Below, in pieces: positions 55,918-63,682 of a stretch of 64,000 bases of DNA. The notes beneath the pieces were generated by a model. The model was not told where the DNA came from. It worked only from the letters and a program-made list of their open reading frames with translations, and did not search any database. Each line of letters opens with the position of its first letter. The stretch's first letter is position 1. The stretch is from Roseateles sp. XES5 (GTDB lineage Bacteria; Pseudomonadota; Alphaproteobacteria; Rhizobiales; Rhizobiaceae): positions 248,001 to 312,000 of the forward strand of contig NZ_CP084754.1 in NCBI RefSeq assembly GCF_020535545.1. Reading direction: 5' to 3'. Both the position numbers and the translations under genes were made by a program.

Positions 55918-56868
55918 ATGGGACGGCTCAACGAGTTGCGACTGATCGCCCGCATCGCCCAGATGTACCACATCGATGGCAAGCGGCAGGCCGAGATCGC
56001 CGAGACCATGCACATGTCGCAGGCCACCGTTTCGCGCATGCTGAAACGGGCCGAGCAGGAAGACATCGTGCGCACGACCGTCATCCCGCCGGCCGGCACC
56101 TTTGCCGATCTGGAAACCGCCCTGCGTGAGCGCTACGATCTCACCGAGGCCATCGTCATCGACTGTTCGGAAGATCGCGACGGGGCGATCATGGCGCGCA
56201 TCGGCGAGGCCGCCGCCCATTTCCTCGAAGTTACCTTGCAGCAGGATGAGATCGTCGGCGTCTCGAGCTGGAGCCAGACCATTCTGCGCCTGGTGGACAA
56301 TATCCACCCGCTGAAGAACGCCAAGGCCAAATACATCGTGCAGATTCTAGGTGGTATGGGCGATGCCTCGGTCCAGACCCATGCCACGCAACTGACGGCG
56401 CGCCTTGCCCGGCTCACTGGCGGCGAGCCGCGTCTGCTGCTCGTTCAGGGCATCACCTCCTCGCGCGAGGCGAAGCTCGTCATGCTGGCGGACCCCGTCG
56501 TGCGCGAGACGATGGACCTCTTCGGCCGCCTCAGCCTAGCCATCGTCGGCATCGGCGCGGTCGAGCCATCGGAGATGCTGGCCCGCTCCGGCAACACCTT
56601 CTCCCGCCAGGAAATGGCGATGCTGCACGAGGCCGGCGCGGTCGGCGAGATCTCCTACCGCTTCTACGACAAGGACGGAAAGCCGGTGGAAACGCCGCTC
56701 AACGACCGCGTCATCGGCATCTCGCTGGAAGACCTGCGCAAGACCAACCGCGTCATGGCCCTTGCCGGCGGAGAATCGAAGACCCAGGCCATCGCCGGCG
56801 CCCTGAAACTGGGCGTCGTCGACGTGCTTGTCACCGACAAGTTCACTGCGGCACGGCTCACGGCCTGA
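55918..56868 (+). CDS. SorC family sugar-binding transcriptional regulator (second locus)
   Basis: A 316-aa SorC protein: HTH (about 8-55) with MYHIDGKRQAEIAETMHMSQATVSRMLKRAEQ, then the sugar-phosphate-binding domain with VGVSSWSQTILRLVDN, IVQILGGMGDASVQTHA and AGAVGEISYRFYDKDG. It stands between the kinase and the last SDR of its operon. Of the two SorC proteins in the window, this one has the more typical HTH. Confidence 0.94.
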   Translation: MGRLNELRLIARIAQMYHIDGKRQAEIAETMHMSQATVSRMLKRAEQEDIVRTTVIPPAGTFADLETALRERYDLTEAIVIDCSEDRDGAIMARIGEAAAHFLEVTLQQDEIVGVSSWSQTILRLVDNIHPLKNAKAKYIVQILGGMGDASVQTHATQLTARLARLTGGEPRLLLVQGITSSREAKLVMLADPVVRETMDLFGRLSLAIVGIGAVEPSEMLARSGNTFSRQEMAMLHEAGAVGEISYRFYDKDGKPVETPLNDRVIGISLEDLRKTNRVMALAGGESKTQAIAGALKLGVVDVLVTDKFTAARLTA

Positions 56869-56917
56869 TCCATCCCGGATCAGTCTTCGGCCTGCTGCGC
56901 ATTATGGAGAAAAGACC

Positions 56918-57703
56918 ATGAGACGTTTTGCAGGCCAGACGGTATTCATCACCGGGGGCAACAAGGGCATCGGGCGCGGCATCGCCAAGCGCTTTGCCGA
57001 AGAGGGCGCGAAGGTTGCCATCGCGGCCATAGAGAAGGACACGGCCGCGACCGCCGAGGCGCTGGCCGCCGAAACCGGCGCCGAGGTGATCGGCCTTGCG
57101 CTCGACGTGACCGACGCCAAGGCCGTGCAGGCCGCCTATGGCGAGGCCGAAGCGAAGCTGGGCGCGATCTCCGTTTCCGTGCAGAATGCCGGCGTCATCA
57201 CCATCGCCAAGGTCGAGAACCTCACCGAGCGCGAATGGGACCTCAATCTCGACGTCAACACCAAGGGCGTCTTCCTCTGCTGCCAGGAGGCGATCCGCCG
57301 CTTCCGCGCCAGCGGCACCAGGGGCCGCCTCGTCAACACCGCCTCCGGCCAGGCCCGCCAGGGCTTCATCTACACGCCGCACTACGCCGCCTCGAAGTTC
57401 GGCGTCGTCGGCCTGACGCAGAGCCTTGCCAAGGAACTCGCCCGCGAAGGCATCACCGCCAACGCCATTTGCCCGGGTATCATCCACACCGAGATGTGGG
57501 ACTACAACGACCGCGTCTGGGGCCAGATGCTCGGCGAATACGGCCCGGGCGAACTGATGGCCGAATGGGTGGAGGGCATTCCGATGGGTCGCGCCGGCAC
57601 GCCGGCGGAAGTCGCCGCCCTCGTCGCCTTCCTCGCCTCCGCCGATGCGGCCTACATCACCGGCCAGACGATCAACGTCGATGGCGGCCTGATCATGTCG
57701 TGA
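56918..57703 (+). CDS. SDR family oxidoreductase (polyol dehydrogenase-like)
   Basis: A 261-aa SDR. TGGNKGIGRGIAKRFAEEGAKVAI is the cofactor motif (an aliphatic or acidic site after beta-2 is not clear), then QNAGVITIAKVENLTE and the catalytic PHYAASKFGVVGL. The end is TGQTINVDGGLIMS. ATG 56918 has GGAGAAAAGACC upstream. It is the last gene of the transketolase-kinase-SorC operon. The SDR at 48004 is its counterpart on the other arm. Confidence 0.92.
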   Translation: MRRFAGQTVFITGGNKGIGRGIAKRFAEEGAKVAIAAIEKDTAATAEALAAETGAEVIGLALDVTDAKAVQAAYGEAEAKLGAISVSVQNAGVITIAKVENLTEREWDLNLDVNTKGVFLCCQEAIRRFRASGTRGRLVNTASGQARQGFIYTPHYAASKFGVVGLTQSLAKELAREGITANAICPGIIHTEMWDYNDRVWGQMLGEYGPGELMAEWVEGIPMGRAGTPAEVAALVAFLASADAAYITGQTINVDGGLIMS

Positions 57704-57806
57704 CGCCGGGCCATCCGGCCTCGATGAGGTCCGATCCGCGAATGCTGCATCCAAAGCGGGCGGACCTCACAGAACCCTCCAGATTCCGTTGTTCTGCTGT
57801 TTGGCT

Positions 57807-57896
57807 CACAAAGGAAGACTCGTCCGTGACGCGATCCGCAATGTCGGCGCGCACCTCTTCTTCCTGCCACCCTACAGTCCTGGCCTCAACCCCATT
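57807..57896 (+). pseudogene. Remnant of an IS630-family transposase
   Basis: One frame gives HKGRLVRDAIRNVGA followed by HLFFLPPYSPGLNPI, the end of the IS630/Tc1-like DDE domain with the Pro-rich signature before the last catalytic Glu. Upstream (57704-57806) the frame decays, and downstream it meets a palindromic repeat at 57904 just where EQ would follow. No start, no inverted terminal repeats and no full gene remain. Confidence 0.8.
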
Positions 57897-57903
57897 GGGC
57901 GTG

Positions 57904-57944
57904 TTAGAGCATGCCAGGTTCAGATTGAACCAGGCATGCTCTAA
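57904..57944. repeat. Rhizobial-type dispersed palindromic repeat
   Basis: A 19-bp arm starting TTAGAGCATGCC (57904-57922) is repeated inverted at 57926-57944 with one mismatch around a 3-nt loop. The following TTTTGTTTTCG...AACCGGTT...CTCTAG stretch (to 58006) is the companion module of the GCATGCTCTA-type intergenic repeats common in Rhizobiaceae. It lies next to the transposase remnant. Confidence 0.75.
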
Positions 57945-58003
57945 ATTCTTTTGTTTTCGTTTGTCTTTTCGGGAAACCGGTTCCCGCTTTTCCCTGACAA
58001 ACT

Positions 58004-58210
58004 CTAGGGCTGAACCTTGAAACCACGCTGGACATAGCTATCGACGCATTTGGCATCGCTACTGTTCTGTACAGCGTAGGGTATTACGCCCACTTGCACG
58101 TTGCCGCCGCAGGTAACGATCTGACCTGTCTTCTCATTTTTAAGAAACGTCCTGCTCGTCGAGCAGGCGGCCAATGCGACGAGTGGCGCTACAAACAGGA
58201 TCTTTTTCAC
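58004..58210 (-). CDS. Small lipoprotein
   Basis: A 68-aa protein with a lipoprotein signal: KKILFVAPLVALAAC, with the lipobox Cys at residue 16. The mature part is short, with two Cys (34 and 55) and a QRGFKVQP tail. It resembles small rhizobial lipoproteins of unknown role. The gene overlaps the end of the dispersed repeat. Confidence 0.7.
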   Translation of the reverse strand: MKKILFVAPLVALAACSTSRTFLKNEKTGQIVTCGGNVQVGVIPYAVQNSSDAKCVDSYVQRGFKVQP

Positions 58211-58547
58211 GATTCACTCCTCTACGGCGACGGCACATACCCAGGGGAATGATGTAGGGAGTGCGCGATAGTCGCGCCGATCAATCACATGAGAAATTCA
58301 AGCGCAACATCTGATGACTTATCTACACTGCAGAAATTCTCAGCAATGTTAGATAAACTCACCTTTGAAAAGGGGCGAATGGAGCATTAAAATATGCAAT
58401 AATCTCTCAATTGCGATATACAGACAATAACACGCCATATTTTCCTATGGCCTGCATTTTTTCATAAAAACTATTTTCACGCTTTACTAAATTTTTTCAT
58501 CCATCTATCAGATTTTTAGGAATCTTCCTTCGCTCGAAAGAGACATA
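58211..58547. other. AT-rich intergenic stretch without a supported gene
   Basis: 337 bp, clearly more AT-rich than the flanking genes, with runs such as CATTTTTTCATAAAA and stops in all frames. It lies between divergent small genes in the island-like region. I see no tRNA, no clear terminator and no strong repeat, only promoter-like AT content. Confidence 0.6.
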
Positions 58548-58853
58548 ATGCTCGAATTATTCATGGAATCACTATTTTATAGCCGCGACGATATCATCGC
58601 GTGGATGGCCGCGGCCATCGCGTCGGCCGCTGTCGCCATCCTCCTGTTTCGCAAATACAGACCCAAGCTCATAGCCTTTCTTCTTCCTCTGATCTGGATG
58701 ATTGGCTACGGTGGCTACAACACCATTCTCTATGGCAATGATGGGCAGTTCGGGCTTTTCCTGCTCGACTTGGTCCCGAAATCAATCGCAGCCAGCGCCC
58801 TTGCTCCCATTCTGGTCACGCTCGCGCAACGGCTGGGAATTTCAGCCAGATAA
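58548..58853 (+). CDS. Small hypothetical membrane protein
   Basis: A 101-aa protein with three likely transmembrane segments: about 18-36 (IIAWMAAAIASAAVAILLF), 43-62 (LIAFLLPLIWMIGYGGYNTI) and 70-92 (FLLDLVPKSIAASALAPILVTLA). It may start at 58548 or at ATG 58563. I do not recognise the family. It stands 43 bp before the phzF-like gene, possibly with it in one transcript. Confidence 0.6.
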   Translation: MLELFMESLFYSRDDIIAWMAAAIASAAVAILLFRKYRPKLIAFLLPLIWMIGYGGYNTILYGNDGQFGLFLLDLVPKSIAASALAPILVTLAQRLGISAR

Positions 58854-58896
58854 GCAACCATCCGCTGAGTGCATTGGACAAACAGGACTTGCGAAG

Positions 58897-59679
58897 TTGA
58901 AACTCAAAATCCAGCAGATCGACGCCTTCAGCGACAAGGTTTTTGGCGGCAATCCGGCCGCGGTATGCGAACTCGTCGAATGGTTGCCGGACAGTACGCT
59001 TCAGGCGATCGCCAGCGAGAATAACCTGTCGGAGACTGCATACTATATCCGCAAAGGTCCCGGACAATACGATTTGCGCTGGTTTACGCCGGGTGTGGAG
59101 GTTGACCTGTGTGGCCATGCGACACTCGCGACCGCCTTCGCGATCTTCTCTTCCGGCAAAGCAGAAGGCGAACTTCTCAGGTTCGGCACGCGTAGCGGTG
59201 AGCTCCGCGTCCGACGCTCCGGGCAGGGCCTTTCCATGGACTTCCCGCTCACCCGGCCGCGCCCTATCGAAACACCGGAAGGCCTCTTCGAGGCATTGGG
59301 CGTGACCAGCGGCGCGGTGCTCGATGCCGACGACTACATCGTCGTCGTCGAGAACGAAGCGATCATCGACGAGCTCACCCCAGACTTCAATGCGCTGAAC
59401 GCATTCCCCAAACGCGGCATAGCCGTCACGGCGCCGGGGGCCACGTTTGACTTCGTGTCCAGATGGTTCGGTCCGCGCGTCGGCGTCAATGAGGATCCGG
59501 TCACAGGCTCCGCCCATACCTGGCTGGCGCCGTATTGGGCCGAGCGTCTCGGAAAAGCGGTTCTCAGGGCACGCCAGGGCGGCAAGCGGCGAGGCGCCCT
59601 CACCTGCGAGGTCTCTGGCGATCGTGTCATCCTCACCGGCAATGCGGTACTCTACCTTACGGGCGAGATCGAGTTTTAG
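58897..59679 (+). CDS. PhzF family isomerase-like protein (second copy)
   Basis: A 260-aa PhzF-family protein of the shorter bacterial YHI9 type. IQQIDAFSDKVFGGNPAAVCEL is the N-terminal motif, Glu of NNLSETAYY the catalytic residue, LCGHATLATAFAIF the first-half loop and GVNEDPVTGSAHTWLAPYW the second. The likely start is TTG 58897, as homology begins there and no ATG is in place. It is only distantly like the copy at 44492. Confidence 0.9.
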   Translation: MKLKIQQIDAFSDKVFGGNPAAVCELVEWLPDSTLQAIASENNLSETAYYIRKGPGQYDLRWFTPGVEVDLCGHATLATAFAIFSSGKAEGELLRFGTRSGELRVRRSGQGLSMDFPLTRPRPIETPEGLFEALGVTSGAVLDADDYIVVVENEAIIDELTPDFNALNAFPKRGIAVTAPGATFDFVSRWFGPRVGVNEDPVTGSAHTWLAPYWAERLGKAVLRARQGGKRRGALTCEVSGDRVILTGNAVLYLTGEIEF

Positions 59680-59801
59680 ATCGAATGCCTGCCCAGCCCG
59701 AGGTTGCGGAGAGTCTTGGGGTCTTGTCACGGCACAAGGCGGTAAAAACAAAAAGCCAGCGCATTTCCGATACTCTGGATGCCGCGACACAGCCCCGCTG
59801 A

Positions 59802-60467
59802 TCAGAGCCGACCAATGGCGAAGCCAGACAACATCATACCCGCCCAGCCGGTAAAGAACACGGCGAGCGCCAATCCGGAGCAGGCGAAGACGTTCTTCTT
59901 CAGGAATGATCGGAAGAACAGGAACTGGACAGTCAGGAACCAGCCAAGCACCACGGCGATGATTCCCAGATGGGTGGCGGTCAGCCCTGGATGCATCCGC
60001 ACGAGCAGCGGCGACATGACCAACGCGAAGGGCGCGCAGGCATAACACTGCTGTTGGAAGGGGATACGCAGGGTCTCCCGTGTCACCGCGCCTGGCGTCA
60101 GAAGATCGTAGAAGATCGCGCCGGCCAAGGCGAACAAGCTGAAGAGGATCATGCGGTACACGAGCAAAGTGAACCACGAATCAACCAGCAGCTTGCCGAT
60201 GTGCGATTGCGAGAGTTCCTTGGCCTGTTCGGGCGTGAAGGGGGCGACGATCGATCCAATGGCGATCGACAGGAACAGCAGTAGGGCTGGCCGCATTGCG
60301 CTGGCGAAGGCGGCTTCCGTATCCGCGCGCGATTCCCGTTCGACGAAGGCGAGCGTTCTCGCGGGCCGGAACACCATGCGCAGCAAGGAAAAGGGGTAGA
60401 AGAACACCCACATCATGACATCATAGATGCCCTGCTCGACCGATTTGGCAAAATTGAAAACGTCCAA
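59802..60467 (-). CDS. Yip1-domain-like membrane protein
   Basis: A 221-aa membrane protein if started at TTG 60467, which has GGAG 8 nt upstream. The same frame extends to 60515 with TTG and GTG choices but no ATG. About five transmembrane helices follow: LLLFLSIAIGSIVAPF, LLVYRMILFSLFALAGAIFYDLL, FALVMSPLLV, LGIIAVVLGWFLTVQFLFF and ALAVFFTGWAGMMLSGFA. The Cys-rich QQQCYACAPFAL precedes the third. The Yip1/YIF1 superfamily is suggested by layout only. Confidence 0.6.
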   Translation of the reverse strand: MDVFNFAKSVEQGIYDVMMWVFFYPFSLLRMVFRPARTLAFVERESRADTEAAFASAMRPALLLFLSIAIGSIVAPFTPEQAKELSQSHIGKLLVDSWFTLLVYRMILFSLFALAGAIFYDLLTPGAVTRETLRIPFQQQCYACAPFALVMSPLLVRMHPGLTATHLGIIAVVLGWFLTVQFLFFRSFLKKNVFACSGLALAVFFTGWAGMMLSGFAIGRL

Positions 60468-60537
60468 GCAATCCACTCCGCGAACGTGTACCCGCGTGAC
60501 CTCTGTCGAGCTCAAGCCAACCGGTCAGGCGCGTCTT

Positions 60538-61503
60538 TTAAAACGCCCGCTTGATGCCGATCACTATGGAGGCGGCCCTGAAGTCGGCGCCGATGACATC
60601 GGAATCGTCCGCTTGCAATTGGCCCGTCCGGGTATCGACCACCTTGCCGCCACCCCGCGTCCTGAAGATCTTTTCGAAGGAGCCAGCAAGGAAGACGTTT
60701 GTCCGTTCATCCAACGTATATTCGGCGTTGGCGCCAAGAAGAAGGGTCGGCGCTGGCTCGAAGCGGCCGGTAAACCGCGTGTCCGTCAACCAATGATTAT
60801 CTCTGTCCCGCCCCCGGAACGTCAATCCGCCCTTGGCCGAGGCCTGCAGCGTCCATTTTCCCGCAGTATAGCTGATATCGAGGCCCGCAAAGCCCATCGG
60901 GAGTTGTTGCCGATAACTGATGACCCGGACATCCTCGAACTCTCCCGCCTCGTTGCGAAAGCCGCCCGCATCGGAATAGACAAAGGAGCCGCCGACGCTG
61001 GTCCATTTGGCTTCAGTGTATTTCAGTCCGGCATTGACATTCACAATCACCTCTTCGGAGACATCGAAGTCGTGCCCTACCGCAGCAGTGACGGAAAGAT
61101 AGCGATCGAGCGAGGTGCCCGGGTGCCGCGAACGATCACTCCACTCATCCCAGCCGTCACCCGCGGTTCCGATCCAATCGTAATCCGCCATGAAGCCGTC
61201 CCCATCAAGCGCGGCCTGTCCGGAAACGCGCAGGGTCCAGGCGTCGTCGCTGCGCACTCGCACTTCGGCTGACGCCATGGGACTTGTCGTTTCCCAGACC
61301 AGGTGGCTGAGCTTGGTATTGTTGCCGGAGCCAAGATAGACGATTTCGTTCGCCTTGAGCTGCAGAACACCGATACCGCCTAGAAACTGAACGTCGGGAT
61401 GCAATTGACCTTCCAGCTGGAAGGCGGAATCTGCTGCAAATGCAGTAGGCGCGCAGGAGATTGCCGCAACACAGGAGATAAATGTAAGAACAGACCGCAC
61501 CAT
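60538..61503 (-). CDS. Omptin-family outer-membrane aspartyl protease
   Basis: A 321-aa beta-barrel protein with signal peptide (VRSVLTFISCVAAISCAPTAFA, cut near 24) and C-terminal Phe. The omptin active-site blocks are present: ADYDWIGTAGDGWDEWSDRSRHP, with the Asp pair like OmpT Asp83/Asp85, and RDRDNHWLTDTRF, with an Asp-x-His like Asp210/His212. Omptins cleave peptides at basic pairs and antimicrobial peptides. They are known best from enterobacteria and are less common in Rhizobiales. Confidence 0.88.
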   Translation of the reverse strand: MVRSVLTFISCVAAISCAPTAFAADSAFQLEGQLHPDVQFLGGIGVLQLKANEIVYLGSGNNTKLSHLVWETTSPMASAEVRVRSDDAWTLRVSGQAALDGDGFMADYDWIGTAGDGWDEWSDRSRHPGTSLDRYLSVTAAVGHDFDVSEEVIVNVNAGLKYTEAKWTSVGGSFVYSDAGGFRNEAGEFEDVRVISYRQQLPMGFAGLDISYTAGKWTLQASAKGGLTFRGRDRDNHWLTDTRFTGRFEPAPTLLLGANAEYTLDERTNVFLAGSFEKIFRTRGGGKVVDTRTGQLQADDSDVIGADFRAASIVIGIKRAF

Positions 61504-61570
61504 AATTCTCGGGAACTTCCACGTTTGGATATGCCAGCGCTTGGATTTTACTAAACACAGAGAAACACAA

Positions 61571-61583
61571 GAGAATTATTCTC
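61571..61583. promoter_or_regulatory. Palindrome upstream of the omptin gene
   Basis: GAGAAT-T-ATTCTC is a perfect 13-bp palindrome 68 bp before the omptin start, within an outer CACAA...TTGTG pair (about 61567-61591). It may be an operator for a dimeric regulator. Which one is not evident. Confidence 0.4.
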
Positions 61584-61676
61584 ATCTTTGTGAGAGGGAA
61601 TAATCCCCTCCTCGGCCAAACGGCGGACAGCACTCGGCGGCCGCGATCGTGCGACGCACGCGCATGGTGGCGCGGA

Positions 61677-61862
61677 TCATGCGGGTTCTTCTGTACTGGT
61701 GGAGATGGGCAACCGATTCACTCGGACACAGCCGTCCGGGTTGAGCATCACTTCCACGACGGACGGCTCTTCCAGAAGCCGCGAAATAGCCGGGCCCGGC
61801 GCCGTGCGCAGCATTCGCGCGCCGCGTGCGGTGGCTTCCGGTTTTTGATGGCTGGCGGTCAC
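61677..61862 (-). pseudogene. N-terminal remnant of conjugative-transfer ATPase TrbB
   Basis: From GTG 61862 the frame reads ASHQKPEATARGARMLRTA, then GPAISRLLEEPSVVEVMLNPDG, the exact N-terminal region of rhizobial TrbB, the VirB11-like ATPase of mating-pair formation. Homology stops near residue 55 and the frame ends at 61677; full TrbB has over 300 residues and its Walker motifs are absent. The fragment marks a past integrative or plasmid-borne conjugation region. The rest of 61504-62033 holds no gene I can support. Confidence 0.75.
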
Positions 61863-62033
61863 ATCGGCCCCGTTTTCCACGAGGCGCGACAGACGGCCCC
61901 CGGATCGGGGTCGATTAAAAGAGCCTGGAATCAGGCTGGCTCAACAAGTAACGGGAACCTCCCCGGCGCACCGGCATCCAATGCCGCGTCAACCGAAACA
62001 GGCGCCGGACAGGCCGGCGCCAGGGAGAACCCG

Positions 62034-62555
62034 ATGAAGACCCTGATATCCACGTTCAGTGCCGCCTGCCTCGCGCTCGCCGCCACCTTTGCTGCCGCCG
62101 CCGACAAGCCGACGGATCCGCAGATCGCCCATATCGCCTACAGCGCCGGCGTCATCGACGTGGAGGCCGCCAAGCTCGCGCTGACCAAGACGAAGAATGC
62201 CGACGTGAAGGCCTTCGCGGAATCGATGCAGAAGGACCACGAGGCCGTCAACGACATGGCGCTCGCGCTCGTCAAGAAGCTGAACGTGACGCCGGAAGAC
62301 AATGCCACCAGCCAGGCGCTGGCCAAGGCGGCGGAGGAAAAGCGCGCCGAACTCGGCAAACTCGACGGCGCGGCCTTCGACAAGGCCTATATCGACAACG
62401 AGGTCGCCTATCACAAGCAGGTCAACGGCGCGCTGGAGACGCTGCTGATCCCCTCCGCCCAGAACGCTGAGCTGAAGGGCCTGCTGGAAACCGGCCTGAA
62501 GCTGTTCCAGGGCCATCAGCAGCATGCCGAGCACGTCGCCGCGGGCCTGAAATGA
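62034..62555 (+). CDS. DUF4142 periplasmic protein
   Basis: A 173-aa secreted helical protein. Signal peptide KTLISTFSAACLALAATFAAAA, cut near 23. The DUF4142 bundle carries ADVKAFAESMQKDHEAVND, the His/Asp-rich signature of the family, and DNEVAYHKQVNGALETLLIPSAQNAELKGLLE. ATG 62034 follows GGGAGAA; longer frames upstream lack support. It overlaps the cupredoxin gene by 4 bp. Such pairs occur near metal or envelope-stress genes. Function is unknown, though the ferritin-like layout suggests metal or stress. Confidence 0.88.
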   Translation: MKTLISTFSAACLALAATFAAAADKPTDPQIAHIAYSAGVIDVEAAKLALTKTKNADVKAFAESMQKDHEAVNDMALALVKKLNVTPEDNATSQALAKAAEEKRAELGKLDGAAFDKAYIDNEVAYHKQVNGALETLLIPSAQNAELKGLLETGLKLFQGHQQHAEHVAAGLK

Positions 62556-62884
62556 GCGGCGGCCTTCTCAACCGGCGACAGGTGCTGGTGACGGGCGCCG
62601 CGGTTCTGGCCGGCGCGCGCTTCGCCCGCGCCCATAACGGCACCGTGCATGTCACCATCGAGAAGCTCGCCTTCCAGCCCGCCGAGATCGAGGTGAAGGC
62701 GGGTGAGACGATCGAGTGGACGAACAAGGATCCCTTTGCCCATACCGCCACCGTCAAGGGTGGATGGGAGGTGGTCATTCCACCCGGGAAAGTGGCGACG
62801 CATGTGGCGAGCCCCGGCGATACGGTCGCCTATTACTGCCGCTTCCACCCCAACATGAAGGGGCGGATCAAAATCGCCTCCTGA
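62552..62884 (+). CDS. Cupredoxin (amicyanin/plastocyanin-like copper protein)
   Basis: A 110-aa exported blue-copper protein. The N-terminal NRRQVLVTGAAVLAGARFARA looks like a TAT or Sec signal with Arg-Arg. Copper ligands are His in FAHTATV, Cys in YYCRFHPNMKG, and the His and Met of the same loop, the classic His-Cys-His-Met set. ATG overlaps the DUF4142 stop (ATGA). It can carry electrons in the periplasm. Confidence 0.92.
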   Translation: MSGGLLNRRQVLVTGAAVLAGARFARAHNGTVHVTIEKLAFQPAEIEVKAGETIEWTNKDPFAHTATVKGGWEVVIPPGKVATHVASPGDTVAYYCRFHPNMKGRIKIAS

Positions 62885-62889
62885 GAGAG

Positions 62890-62921
62890 GCCATTGCCGG
62901 GCACCTGCGCCCGGCAATGGC
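62890..62921 (+). terminator. 13-bp stem hairpin after the cupredoxin gene
   Basis: GCCATTGCCGGGC (62890-62902) pairs perfectly with 62909-62921 over a 6-nt loop, 5 bp after the stop codon. No T-run follows, so termination strength is uncertain. Confidence 0.6.
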
Positions 62922-62967
62922 TGCAAGCCCGCAAGAAACAGGTTCCGCGTAGAAAGGCAGATCGCCC

Positions 62968-63579
62968 ATGGACGCCATAGTCACCCATTTTCCGCGTGTC
63001 GATGATCCGTCGAGCCGCCCCTCCCAGAAGGAAGCGGAAGACGCCGTCCGCGTTCTCCTGCGCTGGGCCGGCGACGACCCGGAACGCGAAGGTCTGCTCG
63101 ATACGCCCAAGCGCGTGGCGAAAGCCTATCGTGAACTCTTCTTCGGCTACGACCTTGCCGCCGAGGACGTGCTCGGCCGCACCTTCGAGGAGGTTGCCGG
63201 CTACGACGACATGGTGCTGGTGAAGGACATTCCCTTCTTCTCGCACTGCGAACATCACATGGTGCCGATCATCGGCAAGGCGCATGTCGCTTATCTGCCG
63301 AACGGCCGGGTGCTCGGCCTGTCCAAGATCGCCCGCGTGGTGGAGATCTTCGGCCGCCGCCTGCAGACGCAGGAGACGATGACGGCGCAGATCGCCAGGT
63401 CCATCGACGAAACGCTGAACCCGCGGGGCGTCGCCGTGATGATCGAGGCCGAGCATATGTGCATGGCCATGCGCGGCATCCAGAAACAGGGCTCGACAAC
63501 GCTCACCACCACCTTTACCGGTGCCTTCAAGACCGAGCCGACCGAACAGGTCCGGTTCATGACGATGATCCGGAGCTAG
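62968..63579 (+). CDS. folE: GTP cyclohydrolase I (FolE)
   Basis: A 203-aa type I GTP cyclohydrolase, first step of tetrahydrofolate/pterin synthesis from GTP to dihydroneopterin triphosphate. Zinc ligands are the Cys and His of [14 protein letters not shown] and the Cys of [11 protein letters not shown]. The catalytic tract [20 protein letters not shown] and the end TTTFTGAFK are typical. ATG 62968 is preceded by AGAAAGGCAG. It stands alone. Confidence 0.97.
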   Translation: MDAIVTHFPRVDDPSSRPSQKEAEDAVRVLLRWAGDDPEREGLLDTPKRVAKAYRELFFGYDLAAEDVLGRTFEEVAGYDDMVLVKDIPFFSHCEHHMVPIIGKAHVAYLPNGRVLGLSKIARVVEIFGRRLQTQETMTAQIARSIDETLNPRGVAVMIEAEHMCMAMRGIQKQGSTTLTTTFTGAFKTEPTEQVRFMTMIRS

Positions 63580-63638
63580 AGCCATTTCCAGCCGAAGCGG
63601 CACCACGCCAGCGTCGGATAATGTGACAAAAACAAGAG

Positions 63639-63682
63639 CCTAGACAATTCCGTTGAACCGGACTTCACCGGAATTGTCTAGG
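63639..63682. terminator. Long palindrome between folE and the GGDEF gene
   Basis: CCTAGACAATTCCG (63639-63652) pairs perfectly with 63669-63682. Inside, TGAA and TTCA pair again around a CCGGAC loop. It covers the TAG stop of the minus-strand GGDEF gene and could terminate both convergent genes. It could equally be a copy of a dispersed intergenic repeat. Confidence 0.6.

Noticed and set aside
54076..56307. 743-aa minus-strand open frame opposite the FGGY kinase and SorC genes
   Set aside because: Antisense shadow of two certain genes.
61590..62033. Upstream extension of the DUF4142 gene
   Set aside because: The extension is Arg-rich and runs antisense to the TrbB stub; the signal peptide and Shine-Dalgarno support ATG 62034.
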